Shown one piece after another: positions 1 through 7,396 of a stretch of DNA of 31,303 bases (the first letter of the stretch is position 1; each line of letters opens with the position of its first letter). The stretch lies in NCBI RefSeq assembly GCF_042662125.1, contig NZ_JBHSXL010000005.1, positions 1 through 31,303 of the forward strand, in the 5' to 3' direction. Origin of the DNA: Halopenitus salinus. GTDB lineage: Archaea; Halobacteriota; Halobacteria; Halobacteriales; Haloferacaceae. Position numbers and translations under genes: made by a program. The notes under the pieces are model-generated. The model was not told the DNA's origin, searched no databases, and saw only the letters and a list, made by a program, of their open reading frames with translations.

Positions 1-123
1 AGTGCCGAAGAGCTCCACTGAAAGGGTGTCATATCCGGTGTGGACACCCTCCATAAACACGTCCGTCACCCAATCGACGACGTCCTTGGCGCCCTCCAGA
101 ACCACGTCGATTAAATCGACCAT
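1..123 (-). CDS. N-terminus of a membrane protein of a conjugation-like cluster (partial, runs off left edge)
   Basis: An open frame of 41 codons starts at the ATG complementary to 121-123 and stays open to the window edge. It begins MVDLIDVVLEGAKDVVDWV and ends in the window with GYDTLSVELFGT. A GGAGGG Shine-Dalgarno sits 8 nt upstream, which is rare in this window and fixes the start. From memory, haloarchaeal conjugation clusters contain large multi-spanning proteins that begin with an amphipathic stretch and a YxxLxxxLFGT-like segment. With the pilin-like and exported proteins encoded upstream on the same strand, a VirB6/TrbL-like channel subunit is the most plausible guess. Only the N-terminus is visible, so function is inference. 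Confidence 0.6.
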   Translation of the reverse strand, partial: MVDLIDVVLEGAKDVVDWVTDVFMEGVHTGYDTLSVELFGT

Positions 124-131
124 GTCGCAAG

Positions 132-137
132 CCCTCC
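132..137 (-). promoter_or_regulatory. Shine-Dalgarno of the left-edge membrane protein
   Basis: The minus strand reads GGAGGG 8 nt before the ATG at 123. It is a strong match to the archaeal 16S anti-SD, and it decides the start of a gene whose body lies outside the window. Confidence 0.7.
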
Positions 138-260
138 AGTTGATGTAACCGAAGCGTGACGGAGATATCTCCGTGAGACGACGCAGATCGACTGCGACAC
201 GCTACTAGAGAGCGCTGCACAGTCCGTTTCGTCTGGTGATAGGTTTGTACTAGCCATGGA

Positions 261-1946
261 TCACCGGTTGTGCAGTCCAAATTGGCGCAATACCCGATGG
301 CCAGCATAGAACATGACGACAAACGGGAGTAGTTGCCACATGACCTCGATGAGAAACGCAACGATCCCATCAACGGAGGCAAGTGGATGAAACCGCAGGG
401 TCGTCGTCTCGCCCACGTATGCGGGCTCGTGAGTGAGCCACGACCCAGGGTGATACCGAATCGTGTGGATTCCGGGATCCGCAACAGTAACGACGACGAG
501 TCCGGATTCGTTCGTTTTGACTCGCCGATCGCCGACTGCGACATATCCACTTCGATCGGAGCCACGACCAGCACCGGATCGAGACGTCTCGTGAAGCGCG
601 ATCGGCGAACCGGATGGGCGCTCAGTAAGTTCGATCTGGACCGTCATCGCCGTCGCATTATGACGAAGCGTCGTGACGGAGAGATCGCTCTGCCGGAGCT
701 CCCGATCAGTGTCAAAGTCACGTCTCGGAATGATCGTGGATTCCCCACGAACCAGCCCACGGATTTCGACATGGTCCAGGTCGGAACTGGCCGTTCGAGT
801 CGCGATACTCGTTGAATCCGTGTAGACGCCGTCGACGGCATCGACGGTAACGTTGGGACCGATTGTGTTCGGAGAGCCTCTATCGATACCCCACGTATCG
901 ATGATCGTCGGTCCATCTCGAACTGGTTCACTCCGTGGGCCGATCGCGGACGGATATGCATGCACGTAGACGGGAAGTGCATCCGACGGGACCTCCTCAG
1001 TCTGTGACGCCGTCGATCGAACAAGCGTATCCCAGTCCGTATCGCGAGCAGTATAGTACCGCCAGACGCCACGCACGTGGCCGGCTGTTCCGGAGAAATG
1101 AACGCCGTGCCATGGCTGGGTCTGGGTGATGACGGCGCCGGAATCCCCATTTGGATAGTGCGCAGATCGAACAGATGGATCGAGCGTGTACACCTCCACA
1201 TCGACGGAATCCGAAACGTGGACGGTTTCAGCGTGATAGCTGAACTCGTACTCGTGTAAGGAGCCTTCCGTATCGACGACGGTTTTTCGCAACCGTGTGC
1301 GAATTTCGGCGTCGATCGTCAGCGTGCTCGGACCACTCCCGTCGAGATCATAGTCGATCGACGGCGTGTGGGTTCCATCGGCGGATGCGACAGTTTCGCC
1401 GTCCAGTTTCACGCTAACTCGCTCGATATCGTGTGACAGGAGCGTCCAGTAAACGAGCGTATCGCCCCACGAACGCGTTCTGGGGACGTCGATCCGATAA
1501 TCAACAAATCCACGGAGGGTTCCCGCAGGAGCGATATAGAGGGGCGCTCGTCGTGCTTCCAGGTGGCCACGCGTGGACGGATGGACACCAAAGATCGTCG
1601 CATGGGCGTCCTTGATGTACGACCCATCCTCTCGGGAGGCCGATGGCGGATAGACTGACAGATCGATGTCGCCAGCCTCGAGATCGTCGAAGTCATGTTC
1701 ACTCCACGTTGCCGCTGTACGAGGCGGTTCCTTGAACGTGATGTCTGTACCACTTGCGAGTTGCTCTAGGGAAGTTCCCCCATCTTGATCCTCATCAGAA
1801 TCACGAGACCAGAGGGTTGAGACCTCATCCCCAGTCAGTCCGTTACGCTCGGACCCAGAGCCGGGAGGTTTCGCAAGCACGACTCCCGAGAGAACAGTCG
1901 CAACGAGGACGCTCGCCAGAATAATCGAAAGGGTTGACCGGGACAT
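261..1946 (-). CDS. Large secreted, C-terminally membrane-anchored protein
   Basis: 561 residues from the ATG at 1946. A GTG-type extension to 1994 would overlap the preceding gene and hide the signal peptide. Residues 1-25 form a signal peptide (MSRSTLSIILASVLVATVL then VLAKPPG). A long, acidic, beta-rich extracellular region with many Ser/Thr/Asp follows, and a hydrophobic anchor occupies about residues 528-550 with a basic tail (HRVLRQFGLHNR) inside the cell. It lies 24 nt downstream of the pilin-like gene and upstream of the left-edge membrane protein, all on the minus strand, so one transcript is likely. I do not recognise the family. The topology (Nout-Cin stalk with a single anchor) and neighbours suggest a surface component of a conjugation or secretion apparatus. 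Confidence 0.75.
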   Translation of the reverse strand: MSRSTLSIILASVLVATVLSGVVLAKPPGSGSERNGLTGDEVSTLWSRDSDEDQDGGTSLEQLASGTDITFKEPPRTAATWSEHDFDDLEAGDIDLSVYPPSASREDGSYIKDAHATIFGVHPSTRGHLEARRAPLYIAPAGTLRGFVDYRIDVPRTRSWGDTLVYWTLLSHDIERVSVKLDGETVASADGTHTPSIDYDLDGSGPSTLTIDAEIRTRLRKTVVDTEGSLHEYEFSYHAETVHVSDSVDVEVYTLDPSVRSAHYPNGDSGAVITQTQPWHGVHFSGTAGHVRGVWRYYTARDTDWDTLVRSTASQTEEVPSDALPVYVHAYPSAIGPRSEPVRDGPTIIDTWGIDRGSPNTIGPNVTVDAVDGVYTDSTSIATRTASSDLDHVEIRGLVRGESTIIPRRDFDTDRELRQSDLSVTTLRHNATAMTVQIELTERPSGSPIALHETSRSGAGRGSDRSGYVAVGDRRVKTNESGLVVVTVADPGIHTIRYHPGSWLTHEPAYVGETTTLRFHPLASVDGIVAFLIEVMWQLLPFVVMFYAGHRVLRQFGLHNR

Positions 1947-1969
1947 GACGATTGTGTGTCGTCGATCGT

Positions 1970-2404
1970 TCACCACGGAACGAGGTTGACGCACTCGGCA
2001 AGCGGGAGCCCCATCATCGAACCGGCGACAGTGTACAGCGGCCCTAACGCCAGCAGAACGACGACGGATTTGATCGCAGATCGTTTGTGGCGTTCGAGTC
2101 GTTTTTTGTGGTCAGCGTCCAGCGTGAACATCTCAATGAGCGCGTCTGCCTGCCACACGATCGCTAACCCGATGATGCCAAGACCGGTTGTGAGCTGAAA
2201 GAATCCCTCGATCATGTCGGGGAGACGTTCAGCGTTGCATACTGCAGTCTCTTGTGCAGCAACCGGTTGGACCGCAACGATACTCAACAGCACACTCACC
2301 ATGAGTACCTGACGCCCAATGCTAGACCACGGGCTAGCGTGTTCGTGGGGCGACTCCGTCGTGGAGTCCGATTCATCGTCAGTATTCGCGGAATTTTGAG
2401 TCAT
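1970..2404 (-). CDS. Small exported two-helix membrane protein, VirB2/TrbC pilin-like
   Basis: 144 residues. A polar acidic leader (residues 1-30) precedes a hydrophobic signal-type helix ending in VQPVAAQE, a good signal-peptidase-like site. Two more hydrophobic helices follow (about 66-85, FFQLTTGLGIIGLAIVW, and about 113-133, VVVLLALGPLYTVAGSMMG), separated by a charged loop rich in Lys/Arg (DHKKRLERHKR). Long cleaved leader, helix, short basic loop, helix and a small C-terminus is the VirB2/TrbC conjugative pilin plan. This is recognition by architecture, not by sequence identity. Two cysteines in the mature part (CNAE, AECVN) could form a disulfide. It is the first gene of the minus-strand cluster continuing at 1946 and 123. 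Confidence 0.6.
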   Translation of the reverse strand: MTQNSANTDDESDSTTESPHEHASPWSSIGRQVLMVSVLLSIVAVQPVAAQETAVCNAERLPDMIEGFFQLTTGLGIIGLAIVWQADALIEMFTLDADHKKRLERHKRSAIKSVVVLLALGPLYTVAGSMMGLPLAECVNLVPW

Positions 2405-2573
2405 ATGCTTACGGTTGATTGCTCGATACGAGAGATCTTGTCACAGACAAATGTGAGCAGCGACGTACCAGATGATCCGAATGTCCACATTCCACTCGGG
2501 ATCGGTGTCTACGATCGGAATTGTAACGCTACACCAAGACCCAGATTAAACTCGATGGGTGGATCGACGACAT

Positions 2574-2678
2574 ATGGACCTGAAGGGGACCGTCGATTAT
2601 CTCGCCGAAGAACTCGATCTGGAACGGAGCGACTACGTCCGTGAAGTCGGTCAGTCCGTGGCTGATCTCCGGGAGTGA
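2574..2678 (+). pseudogene. Small ORF fragment truncated by a transposon end
   Basis: ATG at 2574 opens a 34-residue frame (MDLKGTVDYLAEELDLERS, ending VADLRE). Its TGA stop (2676-2678) is supplied by the GTGAAC terminus of the transposon end that starts at 2675. The acidic amphipathic composition looks like real haloarchaeal coding sequence, so this is probably the N-terminus of a gene cut off by the insertion. I do not recognise the family. Confidence 0.4.
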
Positions 2679-2749
2679 ACTACCCTACTCGCTCACGGCT
2701 GACGCCGTTCGCTCCTTGAGGGTAGGGCTTCCTGATCGACGCGCTTTGA
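2675..2749 (-). mobile_element. Solo right end (omega-RNA scaffold-like) of an IS200/IS605-type element
   Basis: From GTGAAC at 2675 the sequence repeats, nearly base for base, the right end of the element at 23201 (GTGAACTACCC, then a hairpin GAGCGAACGGCG.../CGCTCACGG..., then GAGGGTAGGGCTTCCTG). Similarity continues, with a short gap, through CGACGCGCTTTG. No tnpB or left end follows. The intact elements at 8215 and 23201 end the same way, so this is a relic or a mobilisable end-only copy. Confidence 0.75.
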
Positions 2750-2783
2750 TGAGTGTACCGCTAAGCTAGTAGGGCAGGATAAT

Positions 2784-3584
2784 TTACTGTTCCCCACTCT
2801 CTTCCCACTCCGGACGTGGCGTCGGGGACGGGAGTTCGTCAACCAGAGTTCGAAGTTCGTCCTCTGTCGTCCACGGGAAGCACCGTTCGTGGAGTTCGAA
2901 TTTACGGAATTTGTTGAGATGGACCCAGCTGTACGTTGCTGGCTCTTTGCCCTCATTTGTCCGGCCGTCGATCATATCCCACACCTCTTGTTCGTCGATG
3001 TCGAGACCGCTTTCTTGGGCGCGATCAACGAGCGACTCGACTTTTGCTTGGACTTCATCCTCCGACAAATCGTCTGCGAACGCAATCTCGAGGGCGGCCT
3101 GAATGACGTGCTGTGTCGAGTCAAGATTTGCGTCAGTCACCCACGCGTAATCACGCGGGAACACGTACGACTTGTCGAAATACGGTGGGTCATCGATTTC
3201 GCCCAATTCAGGCGCCTCTCCACCACTCTCCTTCTCGAAGACACCGACGATGTAGTCGCTGTATGATGCGAGCAACGAAAACATGATATCGAACGTATTG
3301 AGCCGGTCAGTCGGGAGTTCGAGGAGATCACCCATGATGAACGGATAGGCACCGAGCTGCTTCGTGAGTTCGTTCTGGACGGCGCGAAGCCGGCGGATAT
3401 AGGGGTCGCGATAGCTCCCGAGGATGAAATACGATGTCCGCTGACTCCAGAGATACGGCAATTCACGCTGGGTGAACCGCCAGATTTCCCGTTTCTCTGC
3501 AGGCTCAAGTTCGATGCCCCCGACGGCCTCGTGAACAACGGCCATAATCTCCCCAGCGTCCGGCGGCGAGCTTGGGTCGGTCAT
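2784..3584 (-). CDS. Predicted Rossmannoid (nucleoside deoxyribosyltransferase/TIR-like) protein
   Basis: 266 residues from the ATG at 3584; a start at 3599 would only add MNQQL. The centre reads YFILGSYRDP (residues 52-61), a beta-strand/Gly motif. At 109-117 is SDYIVGVFE, and at 121-129 is GGEAPELGE. Hydrophobic strand, G-x-Y near the N-terminus and a late strand followed by G-x-x-x-E-[LV]-G is the layout of nucleoside 2-deoxyribosyltransferase/TIR-like folds, with E126 in the catalytic position. The protein encoded at 12857-13576 has the same two motifs (FVMGPY, SDAVLFIF then GSEVGAIL). It is divergent from a wHTH gene at 3700, as that protein also is at 13686. Enzymatic activity is inference; a phage-sensing or NAD-consuming role is possible. 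Confidence 0.65.
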   Translation of the reverse strand: MTDPSSPPDAGEIMAVVHEAVGGIELEPAEKREIWRFTQRELPYLWSQRTSYFILGSYRDPYIRRLRAVQNELTKQLGAYPFIMGDLLELPTDRLNTFDIMFSLLASYSDYIVGVFEKESGGEAPELGEIDDPPYFDKSYVFPRDYAWVTDANLDSTQHVIQAALEIAFADDLSEDEVQAKVESLVDRAQESGLDIDEQEVWDMIDGRTNEGKEPATYSWVHLNKFRKFELHERCFPWTTEDELRTLVDELPSPTPRPEWEESGEQ

Positions 3585-3644
3585 TAACTGCTGATTCAAA
3601 CCACACCACCTTATCCCTTCTGAATCACTTTGGTCTTTTCTAAA

Positions 3645-3676
3645 TTAACCAACTTGGATAACCCTAACTGTTATAA
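3645..3676 (+). promoter_or_regulatory. Promoter/operator of the wHTH gene
   Basis: TTAACCAAC at 3645-3653 overlaps the small palindrome CCAACTTGG. TTATAA at 3671-3676 lies 24-29 nt before the ATG at 3700, the correct position for a TATA box giving a leaderless transcript. The TTAACCAAC half-site resembles the arms of the spaced palindromes at 10851 and 27888. Confidence 0.5.
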
Positions 3677-3699
3677 CGGCCTCCCTCGTACCATCACGT

Positions 3700-4188
3700 A
3701 TGAGCGAAACCGACACTGGTGCGGCCGATGCAGGGCCGTTCGCGGAACAGCAGCGGCTGTTCAAGCTGCTGTCCCAGGATACGCGCCATCTCATCATCCA
3801 GGAGTTGCTGGGCCACCCCACCCATCTGATGTCGCTCGCCGAACTCGAGTACATGACCGGGAAGAGCCAAGCAGCTATCAAAGACCAGCTGGAGACGTTG
3901 ATCGACGCCGGGCTCCTCGCACGCTACACGTACGAACCAAGCGAGGGAAAACGTGATCTCCCCGCCCAGTTCTACGGATTCACGGAGCGGGGCGTCGAGG
4001 TCCTCCACGACTACAAGTATCTCCGTGGGCTTCCGGTCGCACGCGCCCTCTACGAGAACACGCGCAAGACCGAGAAAATCGAGCGCCACGAATCGGCCCC
4101 TCGCCCGGAGCTTCCGGATGTCGTCGCGGAACCCCTCGAGTTCGACGAGCCCGATCTCGACACCGTCGATGGTGGCACAAACTCGTAG
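3700..4188 (+). CDS. Winged-helix (ArsR-like) transcriptional regulator
   Basis: 162 residues. Residues about 15-90 form a wHTH: FKLLSQDTRHLIIQELL is the typical ArsR first helix, LAELEYMTGKSQAAIKDQLETL the helix-turn-helix, and the wing follows around RDLPAQFYGFTERGVEVL. The C-terminal 50 residues are acidic and Pro-rich with no domain I recognise. It is transcribed divergently from the Rossmannoid gene at 3584 across a 115-nt gap carrying a TATA box and a palindromic half-site, so it probably controls that gene and itself. The start is supported by TATA spacing. Confidence 0.8.
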   Translation: MSETDTGAADAGPFAEQQRLFKLLSQDTRHLIIQELLGHPTHLMSLAELEYMTGKSQAAIKDQLETLIDAGLLARYTYEPSEGKRDLPAQFYGFTERGVEVLHDYKYLRGLPVARALYENTRKTEKIERHESAPRPELPDVVAEPLEFDEPDLDTVDGGTNS

Positions 4189-4250
4189 TTCGTCGTCGAA
4201 CAGCACCGTTCTCGACGCTGCCGAGAAAATATGCCGACTTCGTACCTTGA

Positions 4251-4547
4251 TCAGGACTCCGTCGGCTCCAGCATGGCTGGCTCGACGTTGATTCGGAGGC
4301 GATACGTGCTGTCGGTCGATCCGGTGTCGGGCCGCGTCGGGTCCAATGAGGAATATCCACTCGTGAACGACGCGACGAGTTCCTCGCGGGCGGGGAGGTC
4401 GATGCCGAGCTGGTCGGCGAGGTAGACGATCCGCTTGGTCGCAGCACCGTTGTCGAGGCGTTCGAGGTACGCGCCGACAGTGACCCAGTCGCACCCCCGT
4501 TCGTCGGCGGTGCGCATCGCGGTTGCGAGTTCTCGAAGTCTAGATAG
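4251..4547 (-). pseudogene. C-terminal remnant of an AbiEi-like antitoxin/regulator
   Basis: The open frame runs from just after an in-frame TGA near 4550 down to the stop at 4251. The first ATG is at 4517 (88 residues from there). The sequence LRELATAMRTADERGCDW, YLERLDNGAATKRIVYLADQ and SFTSGYSSLDPT then YRLRINV matches the C-terminal domain of AbiEi-type proteins (type IV toxin-antitoxin regulators), as known from that family. The N-terminal winged-helix half is missing and no AbiEii nucleotidyltransferase follows, so this is a 5'-truncated relic. Confidence 0.6.
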
Positions 4548-4697
4548 CGATCACGTATCGATTGGTGTGGTTTGTCCACTCGTATTTTAACTTCAAGGCC
4601 AGTAGTCCCCCCCCATCTCCCGCTTGCACATGAACTAACTCATTCGAACATGTTATACTTCATGAGCACGTAGATGGGAGTAGCAACGGGGGTTCCT

Positions 4698-5009
4698 ATG
4701 AGCAGTATCGACACCAAGCACGTGCAAACTGAACTGAACGAGGACGAATACGAACGCTTCCGCGAGTTTGCGAGAGAACACGGCCTCTCGCTTAAAGAAG
4801 CCAGCCACGAGGCGCTCATCGAGTGGATCGAACGCCAGCAGCAAGCGGATCCTAACGACCCAGCGTTCACCGTCCTCGACGACCTCGAGGACGAATCTCT
4901 TCCAGCGTCAGCGGCGACGGATGCTCGCGAGGAAGACGATCTCGTCGAGGAGTGGCACGGCAGCGACGAATCGTTTACGCTCGCCGACGACCCGTCCGCG
5001 CAATCCTGA
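4698..5009 (+). CDS. VapB-type antitoxin
   Basis: 103 residues from the ATG at 4698 (MSSIDTKHVQTELNEDEYER). Residues 5-50 fit a ribbon-helix-helix: a short strand, then FREFAREHGLSLKEASHEALIEWIERQQ. The acidic C-terminal tail (DDLEDESLPAS, EEDDLVEEWHGSDESF) is the kind of disordered region that wraps a PIN toxin. The stop is 6 nt before the PIN gene at 5016, indicating one operon. A TATA-like ATGTTATACTT lies near 4650. Confidence 0.75.
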   Translation: MSSIDTKHVQTELNEDEYERFREFAREHGLSLKEASHEALIEWIERQQQADPNDPAFTVLDDLEDESLPASAATDAREEDDLVEEWHGSDESFTLADDPSAQS

Positions 5010-5015
5010 ACTCGG

Positions 5016-5513
5016 ATGGCTGAACCAGTTGACACCCCGATCGGCACGGTCACAGCCGAGCATTTTCGCCCAGGGCACATCCGCGATCAGGTCGTCGTCG
5101 GCCCGAAGTTCCTGTACGCATTGTTCAACCCACAGGATCAGATGCACGCAGTCTCGCGGGCGTTCATGGCGTTCGTCCGCGACGGTGACCTCCCCTATCG
5201 TCGCCTCATCGTCAACGATCACATCGTCGACGAGGCCGCAACCCGGCTGAAAAAACAGGCGTCGATACGGAACGCCGCGTCGTTCCTGACGACGCTGGAC
5301 GAGAGCATGCTCTATCAGCTCGAATCCGTCCCCGAGGACGTTTTCGATGACGCGAAAGCCACGTTCGTCGAGTGGACGGATCTGGATGCGTCACTCACCG
5401 ATTTTACTGTTGCCGCGCATATGGAGGCCTTAGAAGTCGACCACATCCTCACCTACGACCGACACTACGATGCCTTCGACGTGACAACGCTCCCATATCG
5501 CAATCAGGACTAG
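5016..5513 (+). CDS. PIN-domain protein (VapC-like) with altered first acidic residue
   Basis: 165 residues. PIN features: strand 1 VVVGPKFLYALFNPQD (residues 26-41), central NDHIVDEAATRL, and the C-terminal SLTDFTVAAHMEALEVDHILTYDRHY carrying the later acidic residues. In VapC-type RNases strand 1 ends in an invariant Asp (VVVDxxFLYA); here it is Gly29. The other acidic positions (E/D in VDEA, TD, TYDRHYD) are retained. It pairs with the antitoxin 6 nt upstream. Reduced or lost metal-dependent RNase activity is an inference from the missing Asp; a sequencing error (GAC to GGC) is the alternative. Confidence 0.75.
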   Translation: MAEPVDTPIGTVTAEHFRPGHIRDQVVVGPKFLYALFNPQDQMHAVSRAFMAFVRDGDLPYRRLIVNDHIVDEAATRLKKQASIRNAASFLTTLDESMLYQLESVPEDVFDDAKATFVEWTDLDASLTDFTVAAHMEALEVDHILTYDRHYDAFDVTTLPYRNQD

Positions 5514-5515
5514 AG

Positions 5516-6075
5516 GTGCCAAGCATATCCGAATTCTCACGAGACGGCGTCCAGACGTGGACTGAGTCGATTAGCGCCCGCGACCGCATTCGAGCGGTCG
5601 CCGAGACGCTTCGCGAACCGTGGTCGGTCAACTGGATCAGCGAGCAGGCCGACGCCGCTTGAGCACGACCAACGAAGAACTCCAAGATCTTGTCGACCAA
5701 GGGCAGCTGCGTCGCGTCGAGGCCGGCGAGACGACGCGCTATCAGCCGGACTACACGCGTCTGCTCTTCGAGGAAATCTGCACACTCATCGAGGTGAACA
5801 CGCGCGAGGAGCTTTGCCACGAATTGGCCGCAATCACCGAGGAGATCGAGGTGTGGCAGGCGACCTACGACGTCGAGACGTGGGAGGATCTCGAACAGTC
5901 GCTCGCCGACGGTGATCTCGCAAGTGCCGAGCCCCGCGAGCGCCGCGACGTGATTACACGTTGGGAGGAGAATTTTGAAGACCGACGGTTCATCAAGCAC
6001 GCGTTGACGCTCTACTCCGACGTCGAAGCCGCTCGCGAACAGCGGATCAGCGTGGCTGATCGCGTCACAAACTAA
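5516..6075 (+). pseudogene. HTH protein (DUF7342-like), frameshifted
   Basis: A GTG at 5516, 2 nt after the PIN gene stop, opens VPSISEFSRDGVQTWTE then RDRIRAVAETLREPWSVNWI. The frame hits TGA at 5660-5662 (GCT TGA GC), and the +1 frame continues as STTNEELQDLVDQGQLRRVE to the TAA at 6075. Restoring one G (GCT TGG AGC, Ala-Trp-Ser) joins the halves at the exact turn of the HTH. The protein is a paralogue of those at 7393-7905 and 10228-10761: N-terminal HTH, then an acidic helical C-terminal half. A single-base deletion is the simplest explanation. No TumE-like partner follows it. Confidence 0.65.
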
Positions 6076-6120
6076 TTTTCGCGATCGTCGAACGTGCGGG
6101 CGTCATCGAGGGCGACACAG

Positions 6121-6942
6121 CTATTCGTCGGACTGCTCATCCGCCTTTTCCCGGAGATCGACTGCTGCCTTCTCGAAGTGTTCCGCGAGGAACGGCGTTC
6201 CCGACATTGCCGCCTCGTTGAGGAATGCGATGGCGTCAGTGACGGCATCAGCGTCGCGTTCCGTAGCCGCGACACAGTCGACATACCCGTCGAGTGCCCG
6301 ACTGAACGCACTCGAGAAGTGGTCATATGCGCCGTCAACGCGCTCCATGTTGTCGTCGAGCGATTCGACGAGTGCCCGGTAGACCGTCGCCGCCGACGCA
6401 TACCGCCCCTGCTCGCGGTACTCGTTCGCGAGATCGAACCACTGCGTGAAGTCGATCGGCTCGAAAACGACGTGGTACTCTGGGTTCGTCTCCTCAAACT
6501 GCCGGTCGATCGCGGTGCGAAGCTCGTCGACCGACTGTCTCGTCGGCTCGCCGACGCGGGCGAGAAACCGATCACGGAGATCCGTATTGATCGCGAGTTC
6601 ATCACGCAGGAACGCGTGGAGCTCGTCTGCGTCGGTACCGTCGAGTGCGGCGTCGAGTCGATCGCCTTCGTCTGGCGGTGAGTCGTCAACACACCGAAGC
6701 AACACGGCGACGACGTGCTTGCACGCTCCCGGCCCATCGTACGGACAATCGCACCACGGGGTAAATCCGTCGGTAGCAAGATCAACACGAACATCGTACT
6801 GACGGCTGCCACTCACCGCGGCGGTTACGGCGCTGTCGACGTGGTGAATCTCGTGGATGCGACCCTCGTCACGGTATCGTTCGCCACGTTCGAAGACCGC
6901 GTCCGTGCAGATGTCCCGAACTGCGTCCTCGGTTACATCCAT
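6121..6942 (-). CDS. SWIM zinc-finger protein
   Basis: 273 residues from the ATG at 6942; a GTG at 6948 overlapping the preceding stop is the alternative. Residues 64-76 are a SWIM motif, CxCx7CxH (CDCPYDGPGACKH), preceded by the usual beta-strands (VTAAVSGSRQYDVRVDL). SWIM fingers bind nucleic acid or protein. The C-terminal 190 residues are helical and acidic with TPR-like repeats (YASAATVYRALVESL, AIAFLNEAAM). It is the last gene of a minus-strand run, HTH (7905) then TumE-like (7396) then SWIM, with overlapping or near-overlapping ends. It may be an accessory of that toxin-antitoxin-like module or an independent regulator. Confidence 0.8.
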   Translation of the reverse strand: MDVTEDAVRDICTDAVFERGERYRDEGRIHEIHHVDSAVTAAVSGSRQYDVRVDLATDGFTPWCDCPYDGPGACKHVVAVLLRCVDDSPPDEGDRLDAALDGTDADELHAFLRDELAINTDLRDRFLARVGEPTRQSVDELRTAIDRQFEETNPEYHVVFEPIDFTQWFDLANEYREQGRYASAATVYRALVESLDDNMERVDGAYDHFSSAFSRALDGYVDCVAATERDADAVTDAIAFLNEAAMSGTPFLAEHFEKAAVDLREKADEQSDE

Positions 6943-6944
6943 TC

Positions 6945-7396
6945 TCACGGTGGGTTTGACGCACTATTCAGCCGATCCAGTGTATCATCCTCGTACGCCG
7001 CTCGCCACATTGCATGGACGGCACGCGTCACGAGTGACACCTCGGTCACGTCGATACAGGACGATTCGGCGTCCGTCGTCGCGGCGTCGGGCGGCGGGTG
7101 GAAATGGATCTCGGGAGAGTGTGTATTCGGGTGGCGATCGAAGCGCCAATTGACATCGTCGCTATCGACGTAGTGGAACGAATACATCCCCAGTTCGCTC
7201 CACTGGATATCGAGGCGAGCACTCTCGGCGTGGCCGAGTCCATCGCTGAGACTGATCTGCAGTTCCGTGGGGGCGACGACGTCGTCGTACGCGGTGGCGT
7301 CGACGAGCGGTTCGAGTTCGAGCCACAGGTCACGATCCGCTGGAGCGCCGGCAGATAGATCGGCCCGAACTCGCCGGCGCGGTCATTACCGTTCAT
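6945..7396 (-). pseudogene. TumE-like toxin, frameshifted
   Basis: The gene begins at an ATG (7394-7396) overlapping the stop of the HTH gene (ATGA) and reads MNGNDRAGEFGPIYLPALQR. Homology to the intact paralogue at 9785-10219 then moves to the other frame around 7335-7345 (DRDLWLELEPLVDATAY, MYSFHYVDSDDVNWRFDRHP, EIHFHPPP) and ends at 6945. The length is not a multiple of three, and the second frame has no ATG/GTG/TTG start before Met at 7187. The H-Y ... R-F-D-R-H-P-N ... H-F-H-P-P-P signature is that of TumE/DUF6516-like toxins as I recall them. The toxin looks inactivated while its HTH partner is intact. Confidence 0.6.

Noticed and set aside
333..815. Long plus-strand open frame opposite the secreted protein gene
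   Set aside because: It lies wholly antisense to a gene with signal peptide and anchor, has Arg/Ser-rich composition typical of GC-rich shadow frames and no motif.
3694..4494. 266-codon minus-strand open frame opposite the wHTH gene
   Set aside because: Overlaps a convincing wHTH gene and the AbiEi remnant in a different frame; Arg-rich and without motifs.
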